From Paenibacillus endophyticus (GTDB taxonomy: Bacteria > Bacillota > Bacilli > Paenibacillales > Paenibacillaceae): 64,000 nucleotides of DNA. Positions 1 to 9,549 of the stretch are shown piece by piece (position 1 is the first letter of the stretch; every line of letters starts with the position of its first letter). The notes under the pieces are model-generated. The model was not told where the DNA came from and did not search any database. It was given only the letters and a program-made list of their open reading frames with translations. The translations under genes were made by a program, and so were the position numbers. The stretch lies in NCBI RefSeq assembly GCF_014192395.1, contig NZ_JACHXW010000001.1:62001-126000 (forward strand), written 5' to 3'.

Positions 1-106
1 TAATTAGTTTTTCGTTTCCGCAGGCGGTTAAGACTAGGCACAGCGTGAGAGGTATGATTGACCTAAACAAAGATTTTACCAATGCGGAAACCCCTTTTTC
101 ATGGCT

Positions 107-1600
107 TTAGTTTTCGTCCCACTCTTGTTTGTGCTTTTTGACATCCTTTGGTTTATAGCGCTGGAGTAGCTTTGGTCTCAAATAGCTGGGTCTTGAATGG
201 TTGATCTGATAAGGCAAACGCAAGAAGCTATCCTTGAAGCCCGCTGCCCTAAAAGGATAGATAGGCACTGTATACGGAAAGCCTAATGATTTTAACCGGG
301 TAATATGTACGAGCAGGAAGCATACCCCAATGAATATGCCTAAGCCGCCCCAAATAGATGCTAGAACGATAATGGGGAAACGTAGGAACCGAATGGTATT
401 GGCCATTTTGTAAATAGGCGTTGCAAATGAGGCTAGCGCCGACAAGGAGACGATAATGATCAATATATTGCTGGTTAATGCCGCTTCAACAGCAGCCTGA
501 CCGATAATGATGCCCCCCACGATGCCTAATGTTTGACCGATCTTCGTTGGAAGCCTCGCACCTGCCTCCCTTAAAAACTCAATCGTGATTTCCAGAAACA
601 GGACCTCCAGAAGAGGTGTGAACGGGACGTTGATTCTGGAATAAATTAAAGGGCCTAACAAGCTATGCGGAACGACCTCATAATGAAAAGTCATCACACC
701 CACGTATAGCGCACTGGCGAATAAGGAGAATATGACCCCGAAAATCCGAATGAGCCGGAAGAAAGAACCTAGTATCCATGGTAAATAATAATCTTCAGGT
801 GAAATGAAAAAATCAAACAGGGTCGAGGGACCTGTAATGAAATACGGAGATCCATCGCTTATAAATGCGACTTGCCCGCTTATTAGGGAATACACGACTC
901 GGTCTCTTCGTTCTGTGCTCATAAACAAGGGGAAGGGCGTATTAGAATTGTCCGCAATGATTTGATCCAGCTGGCTGGAGTCAAAAACAATATCGAAATC
1001 AATCTCTTTCAATCTTTTTTCTATCCGACTAACGATCTCTTCATTCGTAATTCCGTCAATATACAAAATGGCAACTCGAGTATGGGACATGCTTCCAATG
1101 GTCATCTCTTTGACGATTAAGGAGGGCACGTTGATTTGAAGCCTTAGAAGATGAATATTTGTATCCAAGTCTTCAATAAAGCCAACCTTCGGCCCAACCA
1201 CGCTAAACTCGTTTTCCGTATCATTGCTATTTCTAAAACCAATTTGATTAGGGATATGGACTAACGCACATTTTTGATCGTCTTCGTTCAAGCGAATAAC
1301 GACATATCCTTTGAAAAGCTTTTGATGAATGACTTCTAGACAATCGGTAATTTCCAGTTCATGTATCGGAATTAACGGTAGAAGTTCTTCCGTGCTTCTG
1401 ATAGGAGATTCAGAAGATCTTCGCTGCAGGATGAGGATTAAGGACTCCTGTAATTTCGTCTCGTCAATCAAGGTTATGAAATAGGAGATAAAGATCTCTT
1501 GATAGGGCAAAGCGATTGTATTCGTTTTGAAATCAGACGATTTTTGTAATGCATGTATCATTTGCGTGAGGGTATTCACTGCTGTTTTTGGATTATCCAT
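107..1600 (-). CDS. GerA-family spore germination protein (A-type subunit)
   Basis: Predicted A subunit of a GerA-type germinant receptor, which sits in the spore inner membrane and responds to nutrients. The 497-residue length is normal for the family. Residues 1 to about 260 are soluble and hold the family segment around ERRDRVVYSLISGQVAFI. The typical SPEDYY motif follows and leads into about five membrane helices, with the conserved stretch LEVLFLEITIEFLREAGARLP and the GIVGGIIIGQAAV helix. A basic tail ends the protein. Receptors normally need B and C partners; none is visible downstream before the window edge, so the partners may lie outside, or this is an orphan A subunit. Bases 1-106 beyond its stop hold nothing I can assign. 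Confidence 0.93.
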   Translation of the reverse strand: MDNPKTAVNTLTQMIHALQKSSDFKTNTIALPYQEIFISYFITLIDETKLQESLILILQRRSSESPIRSTEELLPLIPIHELEITDCLEVIHQKLFKGYVVIRLNEDDQKCALVHIPNQIGFRNSNDTENEFSVVGPKVGFIEDLDTNIHLLRLQINVPSLIVKEMTIGSMSHTRVAILYIDGITNEEIVSRIEKRLKEIDFDIVFDSSQLDQIIADNSNTPFPLFMSTERRDRVVYSLISGQVAFISDGSPYFITGPSTLFDFFISPEDYYLPWILGSFFRLIRIFGVIFSLFASALYVGVMTFHYEVVPHSLLGPLIYSRINVPFTPLLEVLFLEITIEFLREAGARLPTKIGQTLGIVGGIIIGQAAVEAALTSNILIIIVSLSALASFATPIYKMANTIRFLRFPIIVLASIWGGLGIFIGVCFLLVHITRLKSLGFPYTVPIYPFRAAGFKDSFLRLPYQINHSRPSYLRPKLLQRYKPKDVKKHKQEWDEN

Positions 1601-1722
1601 ATCGTTCTGATACTTCCCATCGTTTCATGATAGACCACTATGATTGCTTCACAGGGATAATGTGATTTAATTTGTAATTGAAATAAATAGTAGTAACAGT
1701 ATGCGAAAAGGGGATGAATCTT

Positions 1723-1782
1723 ATGCCATTCAGTTTTTTTGTGAGTTGGGTTATTGAAGAGGCAGAGGCGTATCGCGAATAG
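1723..1782 (+). CDS. possible 19-residue microprotein
   Basis: Short frame MPFSFFVSWVIEEAEAYRE in the gap between the gerA-type gene and the polysaccharide operon. It has a convincing Shine-Dalgarno sequence (AAAAGGGGA, 8 bases before the ATG) and an aromatic N-terminal half followed by an acidic C-terminal half, so it could be a small amphipathic peptide. I recognise no family. It may equally be a chance frame; the ribosome site is the only support. Confidence 0.25.
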   Translation: MPFSFFVSWVIEEAEAYRE

Positions 1783-1803
1783 GAAAGAAGCACGGAACCT
1801 TTT

Positions 1804-1832
1804 TTGGGATATAAGATCTATATACTTATATT
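1804..1832 (+). promoter_or_regulatory. candidate sigma-A promoter of the ydaJ-like operon
   Basis: TTGGGA and TATATT separated by 17 bases, about 110 bases before the lipoprotein start. The -35 element is poor, which would fit an activated promoter. No SinR-type palindrome and no c-di-GMP riboswitch core was found in this leader, unlike the other biofilm genes in the window. Confidence 0.3.
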
Positions 1833-1939
1833 GGATTTAGTCTGCACAAGACATACATGCTACTATGGAATGAACTTGTTCAGAAAATGTTTCGCGGACA
1901 TTGTCTTTAAGGTATATAAAGTTGAAGGAGGCTTCGGAA

Positions 1940-3061
1940 ATGGGCAAGCATGCGATTGTTCTTGTTATCCTGTTGTCGCTGTGCGTTCTTGCAGCCTGCG
2001 GGAAAACGCAGACCGACTCTCATTCGAGCACTTCGATACTTAAAAAGAGCCGCTACGGAGACGACTTCAAGCAAGCATCGAACAGAGAAGCTTTATTAAG
2101 CTTTATTACCAAACAATTGTCCGGCAGCGAAGGGGTATATACCAATTATATAGAAACCGGGCAATCGGCCGATGCGGCATCGGGGCATGAGGTGCTAAGC
2201 GAATCAGCTGGTTTACTGATGAGATATTATGCACGGATGGGGCAGCGTGAAGCTTTTGACAGAGAGTGGGAGCGTGCGAAACGAAGCTTTGATCTGAAAA
2301 GCGGCTTTAGCTACCGATACAGTCCGAAGCTCAATAAGAAATATCAGCTTAACGCGGCAGTCGATGATTTAAGGATCATTCGTGCACTGCATGAGGCGGT
2401 GGCTGCGTTCAACTTGCCGCTTTATGGGCAAGAAGCGAGCACTTACGGAACCAGGTTCTACGAACACAACGTAAAGGACGGCTATGTGTTCGATTTTTAT
2501 GATGAAAGCTATCAAATGACCAATCAGTTTATAACCTTATGCTATATCGATTTGAAATCGCTGCAGCTGCTTCCCCTCTCCTTGAAGGAAGGGAACAAGC
2601 TCATGGAAAACATGGCTGCCATCGCTCGAAACGGCTACCTCTCCGACCAGTTTCCTTTCTATGAGACACGTTATTCGTATGAAAAAAACGATTATGCCTC
2701 TGAGAACATAAACACAGTGGAGTCGCTTCTGACGATACTAGCGTTGTCCGAGATGAACATGCACAATCCGGAAAGTATCCGTTATGTGAAGAAGCAAGTG
2801 AAAGACGGTACGCTGTATGGTCAATATTCGAGGTCGGGCGTCGCTCAAAACCAAATACAATCGACGGCGATTTATGCTATTGCGGGCATGATTGGAGCTG
2901 AGACCGAAGACAAAGCGCTCTATGAGGACAGCATGGAACGGATGAATCAATTCCGAATCATCGAAGCGAATAGTCCGTTTCTAGGCGGCTTCGCCGATCA
3001 AGCTTCCGGACAGGCCTACTCGTTCGATAATCTAATGGCATTATTAGCATATGCCTACTAA
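1940..3061 (+). CDS. ydaJ: YdaJ-like lipoprotein, GH8-like fold
   Basis: First gene of the ydaJKLMN-type exopolysaccharide operon. The start is chosen at the ATG that follows AAGGAGG by 9 bases; an upstream in-frame ATG has no ribosome site and would spoil the signal peptide. The N-terminus is a lipoprotein signal with lipobox LAAC and the acylated cysteine at residue 20. The rest (373 residues in all) is helical, with W/Y-rich segments of the GH8 (alpha/alpha toroid) type, for example around LLMRYYARMG and AAVDDLRIIRALHEA. I infer a surface enzyme that trims or processes the polysaccharide made by the downstream synthase. B. subtilis YdaJ has the same design. Catalytic residues were not verified. 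Confidence 0.78.
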   Translation: MGKHAIVLVILLSLCVLAACGKTQTDSHSSTSILKKSRYGDDFKQASNREALLSFITKQLSGSEGVYTNYIETGQSADAASGHEVLSESAGLLMRYYARMGQREAFDREWERAKRSFDLKSGFSYRYSPKLNKKYQLNAAVDDLRIIRALHEAVAAFNLPLYGQEASTYGTRFYEHNVKDGYVFDFYDESYQMTNQFITLCYIDLKSLQLLPLSLKEGNKLMENMAAIARNGYLSDQFPFYETRYSYEKNDYASENINTVESLLTILALSEMNMHNPESIRYVKKQVKDGTLYGQYSRSGVAQNQIQSTAIYAIAGMIGAETEDKALYEDSMERMNQFRIIEANSPFLGGFADQASGQAYSFDNLMALLAYAY

Positions 3062-3093
3062 AGCGACTTGCAGAAAGGGGGCAGACATACAGC

Positions 3094-4605
3094 ATGTCTG
3101 TCGTTGACACCAAGATGAAACAAAAACCGAAATGGACTGTTTTTTTGCGTTTTGCAACCCCGGCCGTCCTAGCTTCTGCAGGGGTGCTGGCTATAACCAT
3201 ATTGGCCCTGTTTGTCCCCCCGTACATCGGAATGGCGGATAACGGAGATTATTTCCGTATCCTATACAGCAACGGGCTTTATTTCAATGCGCCAGACTAT
3301 GACAGTCAGTATTTGGGCCATTTTGTGAAAAGTTATGGGATATTTCAATATTTCAACGAAAATGGGGCAACCTTATCATCATCACAATCGATGTTCATAA
3401 GGCTGTCCATGTGGATTAACCAATTATTCAGCCCGAGTGTATTTGATATCCGCATTCAAGCCGCGTTGTTTACGCTTCTCTATACGGGGGCCGTTTACTT
3501 GCTGATTGAGGGCTTAACTTGGAAGTTAAAAGCGATGCAAGGCTATATAATAGCCGTGATCGCTATTTTTATATTTGGAGATACGGCTTACACGGCCTTT
3601 TTCAATTCCTTTTTCAGTGAAAGCATCGTGCTGACCATGATGATTTATTTGTTTGCAGCGGTACTGCTGCTCTACCGAAATCGGTTCAATGATTATGTTC
3701 TGATCGGTATCTTTTTGATTAGCGGTTTAATACTAACGACGAGCAAGCAGCAAAATGCTCCGGTAGGCGTCATTATTGCAGTAATGAGTATTCTGTTGTT
3801 TTTTGTCCGCAGGCAGAGGCCGTTCCGGGTTCTCGTCGCTTCGTCGCTCGTATGCGTATTCGCAGCAGGTATTGCAACGTATGCTCTTATTCCCCAAGAG
3901 TTCGTTAACATTAACAAATACCATGCGATGACACGAGGCGTTATGCTCCAGTCGGAGGACCCCGAAGCGGCTTTGGAGTCTTTTGGCATAGACAAGCAGT
4001 TCTCTGTATTGAACAAAAGCATCTATTACGAGCCGTTCACGACGATTGATGTCGACTCGGAAATTTTGCAGAATCATTTCTATACGCAATACGGTTTTGG
4101 GAAAATCGTTGCTTTTTATGCGACTCACCCGGAGCAGGCCGGGAAGATGCTGGATCTTGCCGCTAAAAATGCCTTTACGATCCGACCGCCCGCTATGGGG
4201 AATTACGAGCAATCGGCTGGGAAAGCATTTGGCGCACAGACCAACTTTTTCTCCGTCTATAGTGATGTCAAGCAAGCGCTAGCTCCCAAAACCTTCGGGT
4301 TCATCGTGATATGGATGATCGTTGTCATCGGTCTGTATCTGCCTTCTTTTATAAGTGCCTGGAGAAATAAAAATATACGCGAAATGCTGCGCCTGCCGCA
4401 GATGCTATGTATGATCGCAATGGGCCTATCCGGCATTCTCGTATCCATCATTGGGGCTGGCGATGCCGATTTATCCAAGCATGAGTTTCTGTTTACGCTC
4501 GCTTTCGATATCGTGACATTTGCGGTTGTTGCCGATGCGATTCAAGGAAGTTTATGGAATAACATGAGCGTTCAGAAATCCCAAACCATTAGCCACTCAG
4601 CATGA
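3094..4605 (+). CDS. multi-pass membrane protein, possible GT-C type glycosyltransferase
   Basis: 503 residues with about ten hydrophobic helices. The first extracytoplasmic loop after helix 1 carries the acidic motif MADNGDYFRI, the position where GT-C enzymes that use lipid-linked sugars place their catalytic acids. This resemblance is my inference, not a family match. The gene lies 32 bases after the lipoprotein gene and 25 before the YdaL-like gene, inside one operon. The B. subtilis ydaJKLMN operon has no equivalent, so this could add a side sugar or modify the polymer outside the membrane. Confidence 0.6.
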   Translation: MSVVDTKMKQKPKWTVFLRFATPAVLASAGVLAITILALFVPPYIGMADNGDYFRILYSNGLYFNAPDYDSQYLGHFVKSYGIFQYFNENGATLSSSQSMFIRLSMWINQLFSPSVFDIRIQAALFTLLYTGAVYLLIEGLTWKLKAMQGYIIAVIAIFIFGDTAYTAFFNSFFSESIVLTMMIYLFAAVLLLYRNRFNDYVLIGIFLISGLILTTSKQQNAPVGVIIAVMSILLFFVRRQRPFRVLVASSLVCVFAAGIATYALIPQEFVNINKYHAMTRGVMLQSEDPEAALESFGIDKQFSVLNKSIYYEPFTTIDVDSEILQNHFYTQYGFGKIVAFYATHPEQAGKMLDLAAKNAFTIRPPAMGNYEQSAGKAFGAQTNFFSVYSDVKQALAPKTFGFIVIWMIVVIGLYLPSFISAWRNKNIREMLRLPQMLCMIAMGLSGILVSIIGAGDADLSKHEFLFTLAFDIVTFAVVADAIQGSLWNNMSVQKSQTISHSA

Positions 4606-4630
4606 TTCGGTTTCTAAGGCGGCGATTCAA

Positions 4631-6178
4631 GTGTATAAACGTGTATCTTCAAAAGTCATTCTATTCATGATGGGCTTCATTCTTTTATATCCCCTACCTC
4701 GTGTATTGGCGCTTCAGAACGAGAACGCAGCTGCAGCCTTGCTCGTCTATGACAGCTTGGCAATCGGTACGGAAAACGAAGGGAATGTTGAAGCGCTCCA
4801 GCGTCTGCTTGCCTCTTTCGGTGTGAAGCTGACCGTACAATCCGAAGGGGACTACCAATCAGGATCGATGTTCCAGTATGAGAAGGTCATTAGTCTTGTG
4901 AATGAGCCGGAGCTGCCTGAGGCTAGTCGCACATTCGCTAACGATCTTGAAGCTTATCCAGGCGATTTTCTTTATATCGGCGGCAATGTGCCTGCGAAGG
5001 TCAAGGACGAGCTGAGCCTGAAGCTGCAGATAAGCGGGCAAGAATCCATTCGTTTGTCCATTGGACCATTCATGGAGCAAGCTATTCAAGTAAAGCAGAT
5101 CGCCTATATCGCAGAAGCGGAAGGAAAGCCTTATGGCAAGGTGGTTTCAGACGGCAATGAAGAGCCGTCACCTTATGGCATGATCCGTGATGGAATAGCC
5201 TACATTTCGTTCTTTGAGAAAGGCAATCTCAGTGAAATCGCAATGTCTTATATGTTGAAAGACTGGCTTGGCATGACTGAGCCAAGTGAACATTATGTTG
5301 TATTCAAAGAAATATATCCTTTTTCTGATTTAGAGCTGCTTGTTAAGCTGGCGGACAAGCTTTACGGTGCCGGTATTCCGTTTATGGCTAGCGTAAGGCC
5401 TGTGCTGAGCAATACGGATTATCCGGCGATGAAGCGTTACTTGGAGGCATTAAAATATGTGCAATCCAAAAATGGCACAATACTCATACACGCGCCTGCG
5501 GTTGCTTCAACCATCAGCGAGCTTGACCGAGACTTAAGAAGCCAGATGGAGAGCTTTATCGACGTGTTGGCTGATTATGGCATTGCACCGCTTGGCATGG
5601 GAGCAGAGCTGTATTGGTCTTATGACAGCTATTATGTGGAGAAGGCAATGTCTCTATTTGATTCAGCGCTATTATTCCCGAATGAGAAGCTTATGCACAA
5701 GTCGCGAACGAATACATCACAGCCGTTTGCTTCTTCGGTTTACAGCTTGCAGCCAGATGATCTGGAGGCTTACGAATACAAGGAGAAGCTGATGAAGCCT
5801 TTGCCTATGGATACAGCGTTAACCTTTGATTTCGCTCAGAACGAAGCAGTGCTTAATGAAGAAGTACAGAAGCTTATTGACGGTTGGACTATGTTTGCTG
5901 ATTTTAAAGCCGGAGAGCATAGCGTTAAGACGGCCAAGAATAGCATAGTTTCCCGTAACGGCATCCTGCAAATCAATGGACAAAGCTTGTCTCTCGTAAG
6001 CGAGAGGACGAGCATTGACTCCGACTACATATACGAACCGGAACAAGCAGTAAGCTTTGAGAAATGGTTTGCCGTACAAAACAAGCTTTTTATCGGCATT
6101 ATTTTGATCGCCATCGCTGTTTTCGCGGTACTGTTTTTCTTAGGCTCCCGGATGTATAGACGCAAATACTTTAAGTGA
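4631..6178 (+). CDS. ydaL: YdaL-like DUF2334 membrane-anchored protein
   Basis: 515 residues starting with GTG. It has an N-terminal signal peptide (residues 1-27), a large extracytoplasmic domain and a single C-terminal helix (FIGIILIAIAVFAVLFFLG) followed by a basic tail. The middle contains the DUF2334/polysaccharide-deacetylase-like segment YPFSDLELLVKLADKLYGAG followed by IPFMASVRPV. YdaL of B. subtilis has this layout. A deacetylase or hydrolase acting on the exported polymer is plausible, but metal ligands were not verified. It is followed after 10 bases by the synthase gene. Confidence 0.75.
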   Translation: MYKRVSSKVILFMMGFILLYPLPRVLALQNENAAAALLVYDSLAIGTENEGNVEALQRLLASFGVKLTVQSEGDYQSGSMFQYEKVISLVNEPELPEASRTFANDLEAYPGDFLYIGGNVPAKVKDELSLKLQISGQESIRLSIGPFMEQAIQVKQIAYIAEAEGKPYGKVVSDGNEEPSPYGMIRDGIAYISFFEKGNLSEIAMSYMLKDWLGMTEPSEHYVVFKEIYPFSDLELLVKLADKLYGAGIPFMASVRPVLSNTDYPAMKRYLEALKYVQSKNGTILIHAPAVASTISELDRDLRSQMESFIDVLADYGIAPLGMGAELYWSYDSYYVEKAMSLFDSALLFPNEKLMHKSRTNTSQPFASSVYSLQPDDLEAYEYKEKLMKPLPMDTALTFDFAQNEAVLNEEVQKLIDGWTMFADFKAGEHSVKTAKNSIVSRNGILQINGQSLSLVSERTSIDSDYIYEPEQAVSFEKWFAVQNKLFIGIILIAIAVFAVLFFLGSRMYRRKYFK

Positions 6179-6188
6179 GGAGCAAGAA

Positions 6189-7439
6189 ATGACTCTAGCC
6201 GATATATTGATGCTGATCGCGGTGATTTGTATTTGGTCGCTGCTGCTTGTAAACGTCATGCTTATTATCGCTGGATATTTCTTTTATTTGCAAAACGAGA
6301 GAAGAACGGTTCCGTCTATAAAGGGGGAAGCGCCATTCGTATCGATCATGGTGCCGGCACATAATGAAGGCGTCGTAATCGTAGAAACGGTTAAAGCGCT
6401 GCTCGCGCTGGATTATCCGCATGAACGATACGAGATCATCGTTATTAATGATAATTCTTCGGACAACAGCAGCGAGCTGCTGGGGAAATTGCAGCAGAAG
6501 CATGCCGGCAGGCAGCTGATCGTGATTAACACGGATGCGGTTACCGGCGGGAAAGGCAAATCCAATGCGCTCAACATTGGCTTTGCACAAAGCAAAGGAG
6601 AGCTGATCGCTATCTACGATGCGGACAATACGCCGGAGAAAACAGCGCTTCGTTACCTTGTAGGGGAGATTCTGCATGATAGCAAGCTTGGGGCTGTCAT
6701 CGGCAAATTCAGAACCCGCAACCGCAATGCGAGCCTTTTAACCCGTTTCATTAATATCGAAACCTTGTCGTTTCAATGGATGGCACAGGCTGGCAGATGG
6801 AAGCTTTTTAAACTTTGTACCATACCGGGAACGAACTTTATTATGAGACGCTCCATTGTAGAACAAATTGGAGGCTGGGATGTGAAGGCGATTGCGGAGG
6901 ATACGGAGATTAGCTTCCGGATCTATATGATGGGCTATCGAATCAAGTTTCAGCCGAAATCCGTGACATGGGAGCAGGAACCGCAGACCCTTAAAGTATG
7001 GTTTAAGCAGCGTACACGCTGGGCAAAGGGAAATATATATGTGATTGTGAAAAATACGCCCTTATTGTTTAATCGCTCAGCGAAAAACATTCATTTCGAC
7101 ATTCTGTATTTCATATCGATCTATTTTCTACTCTTAACCTCATTGATCACGTCGGATATATTGTTGATTTTGCATGCACTTGGATATGTGCATACGACTA
7201 TAGCGGGGTATAGCCTTTTTCTATGGGTGCTGGCCATTATTTTATTTATAACGGGAACCTTTATTACACTGATCACCGAAAAAGGAGAAATGCGCCTTTC
7301 CAATGTGTGGATCATCATGCTGATGTATATTACGTATTGTCAATTATGGATGGTCGTTGCAGCATATGGACTATTCAACTATATGAAAGATCTCATTCTA
7401 AAAAGAGAAATCAAGTGGTATAAAACGGAACGCTACTAA
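6189..7439 (+). CDS. ydaM: processive GT2 polysaccharide synthase (YdaM-like)
   Basis: 416 residues. One N-terminal helix, a cytoplasmic GT-A domain, then three to four C-terminal helices, as in PgaC/IcaA/BcsA-type synthases. Visible motifs: VPAHNE, the sugar-nucleotide DAD at about residue 144, the catalytic EDTE at about 237 and the processivity motif QRTRW at about 274. It should polymerise a nucleotide sugar and export the chain with the BcsB-like protein encoded next. No PilZ domain is fused, so c-di-GMP control would have to come from the YdaK-like protein at the end of the operon. Confidence 0.9.
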   Translation: MTLADILMLIAVICIWSLLLVNVMLIIAGYFFYLQNERRTVPSIKGEAPFVSIMVPAHNEGVVIVETVKALLALDYPHERYEIIVINDNSSDNSSELLGKLQQKHAGRQLIVINTDAVTGGKGKSNALNIGFAQSKGELIAIYDADNTPEKTALRYLVGEILHDSKLGAVIGKFRTRNRNASLLTRFINIETLSFQWMAQAGRWKLFKLCTIPGTNFIMRRSIVEQIGGWDVKAIAEDTEISFRIYMMGYRIKFQPKSVTWEQEPQTLKVWFKQRTRWAKGNIYVIVKNTPLLFNRSAKNIHFDILYFISIYFLLLTSLITSDILLILHALGYVHTTIAGYSLFLWVLAIILFITGTFITLITEKGEMRLSNVWIIMLMYITYCQLWMVVAAYGLFNYMKDLILKREIKWYKTERY

Positions 7440-7455
7440 GTGAGGGGGAGAGGCA

Positions 7456-9549
7456 ATGCATTATAGGTGGTGGTTGGTAGCTGGCTTGCTCTGCCTTGCT
7501 TTATTATTCACACAGAATGGACATGCTGTCGCAGCCGCTGCGGAAACGGGAAATAGGCAGCATTATGAAATGTCTTTGGCGAGCACGGATTCCTTGTTAA
7601 CTGGAAATGTCGTTTCGAAGCCCTTTTATTTCGAACTTGAAGATTACTGGAAAGTAGAGACGGTAATGCTTAATCTGGATTATCAAGCCACTCCTCTTGC
7701 ACAAGGTGAGCAATCAAGTATTACGCTTGCTGTGAATGGCAGCAACTTTTATTCCTTTCGTCCTACGGAAAGCGAGAGGCAGCAGAAACGTTTGAGCATA
7801 GCGGTGCCGAAGGATTTATTGCTTGCCGGGAGCAACACGCTGTCCGTCGAGGGGCTAATACGGACAGGGCAACCGGATCATGCCTGTGTGGCGGTTGATA
7901 AGCGGGACAGCTGGCTTCAACTGTATAAGACCTCCAACCTATCGATCGTTTACGCGAAAGCAGGAATTGACGGCAGTATAAATGGCTTCACTGAGCAGTT
8001 CGTTGGGCTGGATACGGTTAGTGCGGGAATGAATGCGATAGCCGTTCCGGAAAACAGCGATTCTGCCGAGCTGGAAGCAGCGGTTCATGTGCTGTCAGGA
8101 TTCGCCAAGGCCAATCCGAGCCAGGAAGACAGCATACCTTTGCTGGAATGGAATTCGGATATGCTGCAGAAGAAATCGATGATTGCCATCGTAGCTCTTT
8201 TCGACCGATTGCCCACTGAAGTGAAATTGCAATTAAAGGGTCAAGATCTAAGCAATAAAGGATTGATCCAAGTAATGTCTATAGGCAAGCAGCAGGCTCT
8301 TGTCGTAACCTCCGCGGATGCGGGAATGCTGGTGAAGGCTGGGCGGCTATTGTCCAATCAAGGACTCGTACAGCAGCTAAGCGGCAATCTGAAGCTTGTG
8401 GATGAGCAAACGGAGGTGGACACGCCTGCGGTGAATGTGAACAAAAACGTAGCGCTCACCGATACAGGCGATCGGCTAACGGGCCTTTCACATCAAGAGA
8501 GAACCTATTTTATCGCTTTGCCGGCAAATCGTTCCATAGCGGAGGCAAGCAAAATCAGCCTAGATATGCGATATGCGGGCAACCTTGATTTTGACCGATC
8601 GATGGTAACGGTACTGGTCAATGATACGCCGATTGGCAGCAAGAAGCTGAGCGCTGAGCTTGCCAACGGAGATCAATTAACATTGCCTATTCCGAAAAAC
8701 CAGGATATAACGGGCAATTTCTCGATTACGGTTGCCTTTGATCTCGAATTGAAAAATGCGGGATGTATCGAGCCTGGGGATCAAATGCCGTGGGCCTTCA
8801 TAGAAAAAAGCTCGATCATGCAGTTGAATACGATGGACAAAACATCATTGCTATTCAACAACTATCCCAATCCGTTTTTGCGAGACGGTGCCTATAATCA
8901 AGTAGCGGTCGTCCTCCCCGAGGAGCGTGACCGCTATACCTATCTAACCATTTCCAGCCTCTTCAATATGCTTGGTCGTTTTGCCGAGAGCAATGCGGGA
9001 GACATAAGCTTCTATGAAGACGGCGCGGATGCAGCGCAGCTGGAGAACCATAATATTATTGCAATTGGCACGTATAAGAACAACAAGGTCATTCGCGATC
9101 AGAACAGCAAGCTTTATTTTCAATACAATCAATCCGGCGACTCCATCATATCCAATGAGAAAATGAGCATAGACGCCGATTATGGAAAGCGTATTGGGAC
9201 TTTGCAGCTGATTGATTCGCCTTTTAAGGCTGGACTTGGATTAATGGCTGTCACGGGAGCAGGCTCTGAGTATTATTTCATGGCGTCCAAGCTGCTTACG
9301 AGTGAGAGCACGAAGTGGAAGGTATTCGGGGATGGTGCTGTAACGGACAAGGACGGCAACATTCAAGCGTTCCGATTCAAGAAACAGGCAGGGCAAGAGC
9401 AAACCACGGTTTTGGAAGACGTAATGCAAAGGAGCGACGTGCTTGGGTTTATGATAGCTGTTGGATTAGTTCTTGTTGTCATCTTGCTTTCGCTTATCCT
9501 GCTCATACGCAAATATCGCATGAAGCGGAGGGAGAGCGATGAAACGTAA
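7456..9549 (+). CDS. ydaN: BcsB-like polysaccharide synthase accessory subunit (YdaN-like)
   Basis: 697 residues with a signal peptide (residues 1 to about 27), two repeated modules of carbohydrate-binding and flavodoxin-like type as in BcsB, and a single C-terminal helix (VLGFMIAVGLVLVVILLSLILLI) with a basic tail. Length matches B. subtilis YdaN (about 700). It should sit outside the membrane beside the synthase and guide the nascent polymer. A Cys pair (HACVAVDKR at about residue 137 and NAGCIEPGDQ at about 437) may form a disulfide, as in BcsB proteins. The stop overlaps the next start by 11 bases. Confidence 0.88.
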   Translation: MHYRWWLVAGLLCLALLFTQNGHAVAAAAETGNRQHYEMSLASTDSLLTGNVVSKPFYFELEDYWKVETVMLNLDYQATPLAQGEQSSITLAVNGSNFYSFRPTESERQQKRLSIAVPKDLLLAGSNTLSVEGLIRTGQPDHACVAVDKRDSWLQLYKTSNLSIVYAKAGIDGSINGFTEQFVGLDTVSAGMNAIAVPENSDSAELEAAVHVLSGFAKANPSQEDSIPLLEWNSDMLQKKSMIAIVALFDRLPTEVKLQLKGQDLSNKGLIQVMSIGKQQALVVTSADAGMLVKAGRLLSNQGLVQQLSGNLKLVDEQTEVDTPAVNVNKNVALTDTGDRLTGLSHQERTYFIALPANRSIAEASKISLDMRYAGNLDFDRSMVTVLVNDTPIGSKKLSAELANGDQLTLPIPKNQDITGNFSITVAFDLELKNAGCIEPGDQMPWAFIEKSSIMQLNTMDKTSLLFNNYPNPFLRDGAYNQVAVVLPEERDRYTYLTISSLFNMLGRFAESNAGDISFYEDGADAAQLENHNIIAIGTYKNNKVIRDQNSKLYFQYNQSGDSIISNEKMSIDADYGKRIGTLQLIDSPFKAGLGLMAVTGAGSEYYFMASKLLTSESTKWKVFGDGAVTDKDGNIQAFRFKKQAGQEQTTVLEDVMQRSDVLGFMIAVGLVLVVILLSLILLIRKYRMKRRESDET

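Noticed and set aside
1601-1939. Possible c-di-GMP riboswitch before the ydaJ-like operon
   Set aside because: Looked for class I and II cores; neither is present.
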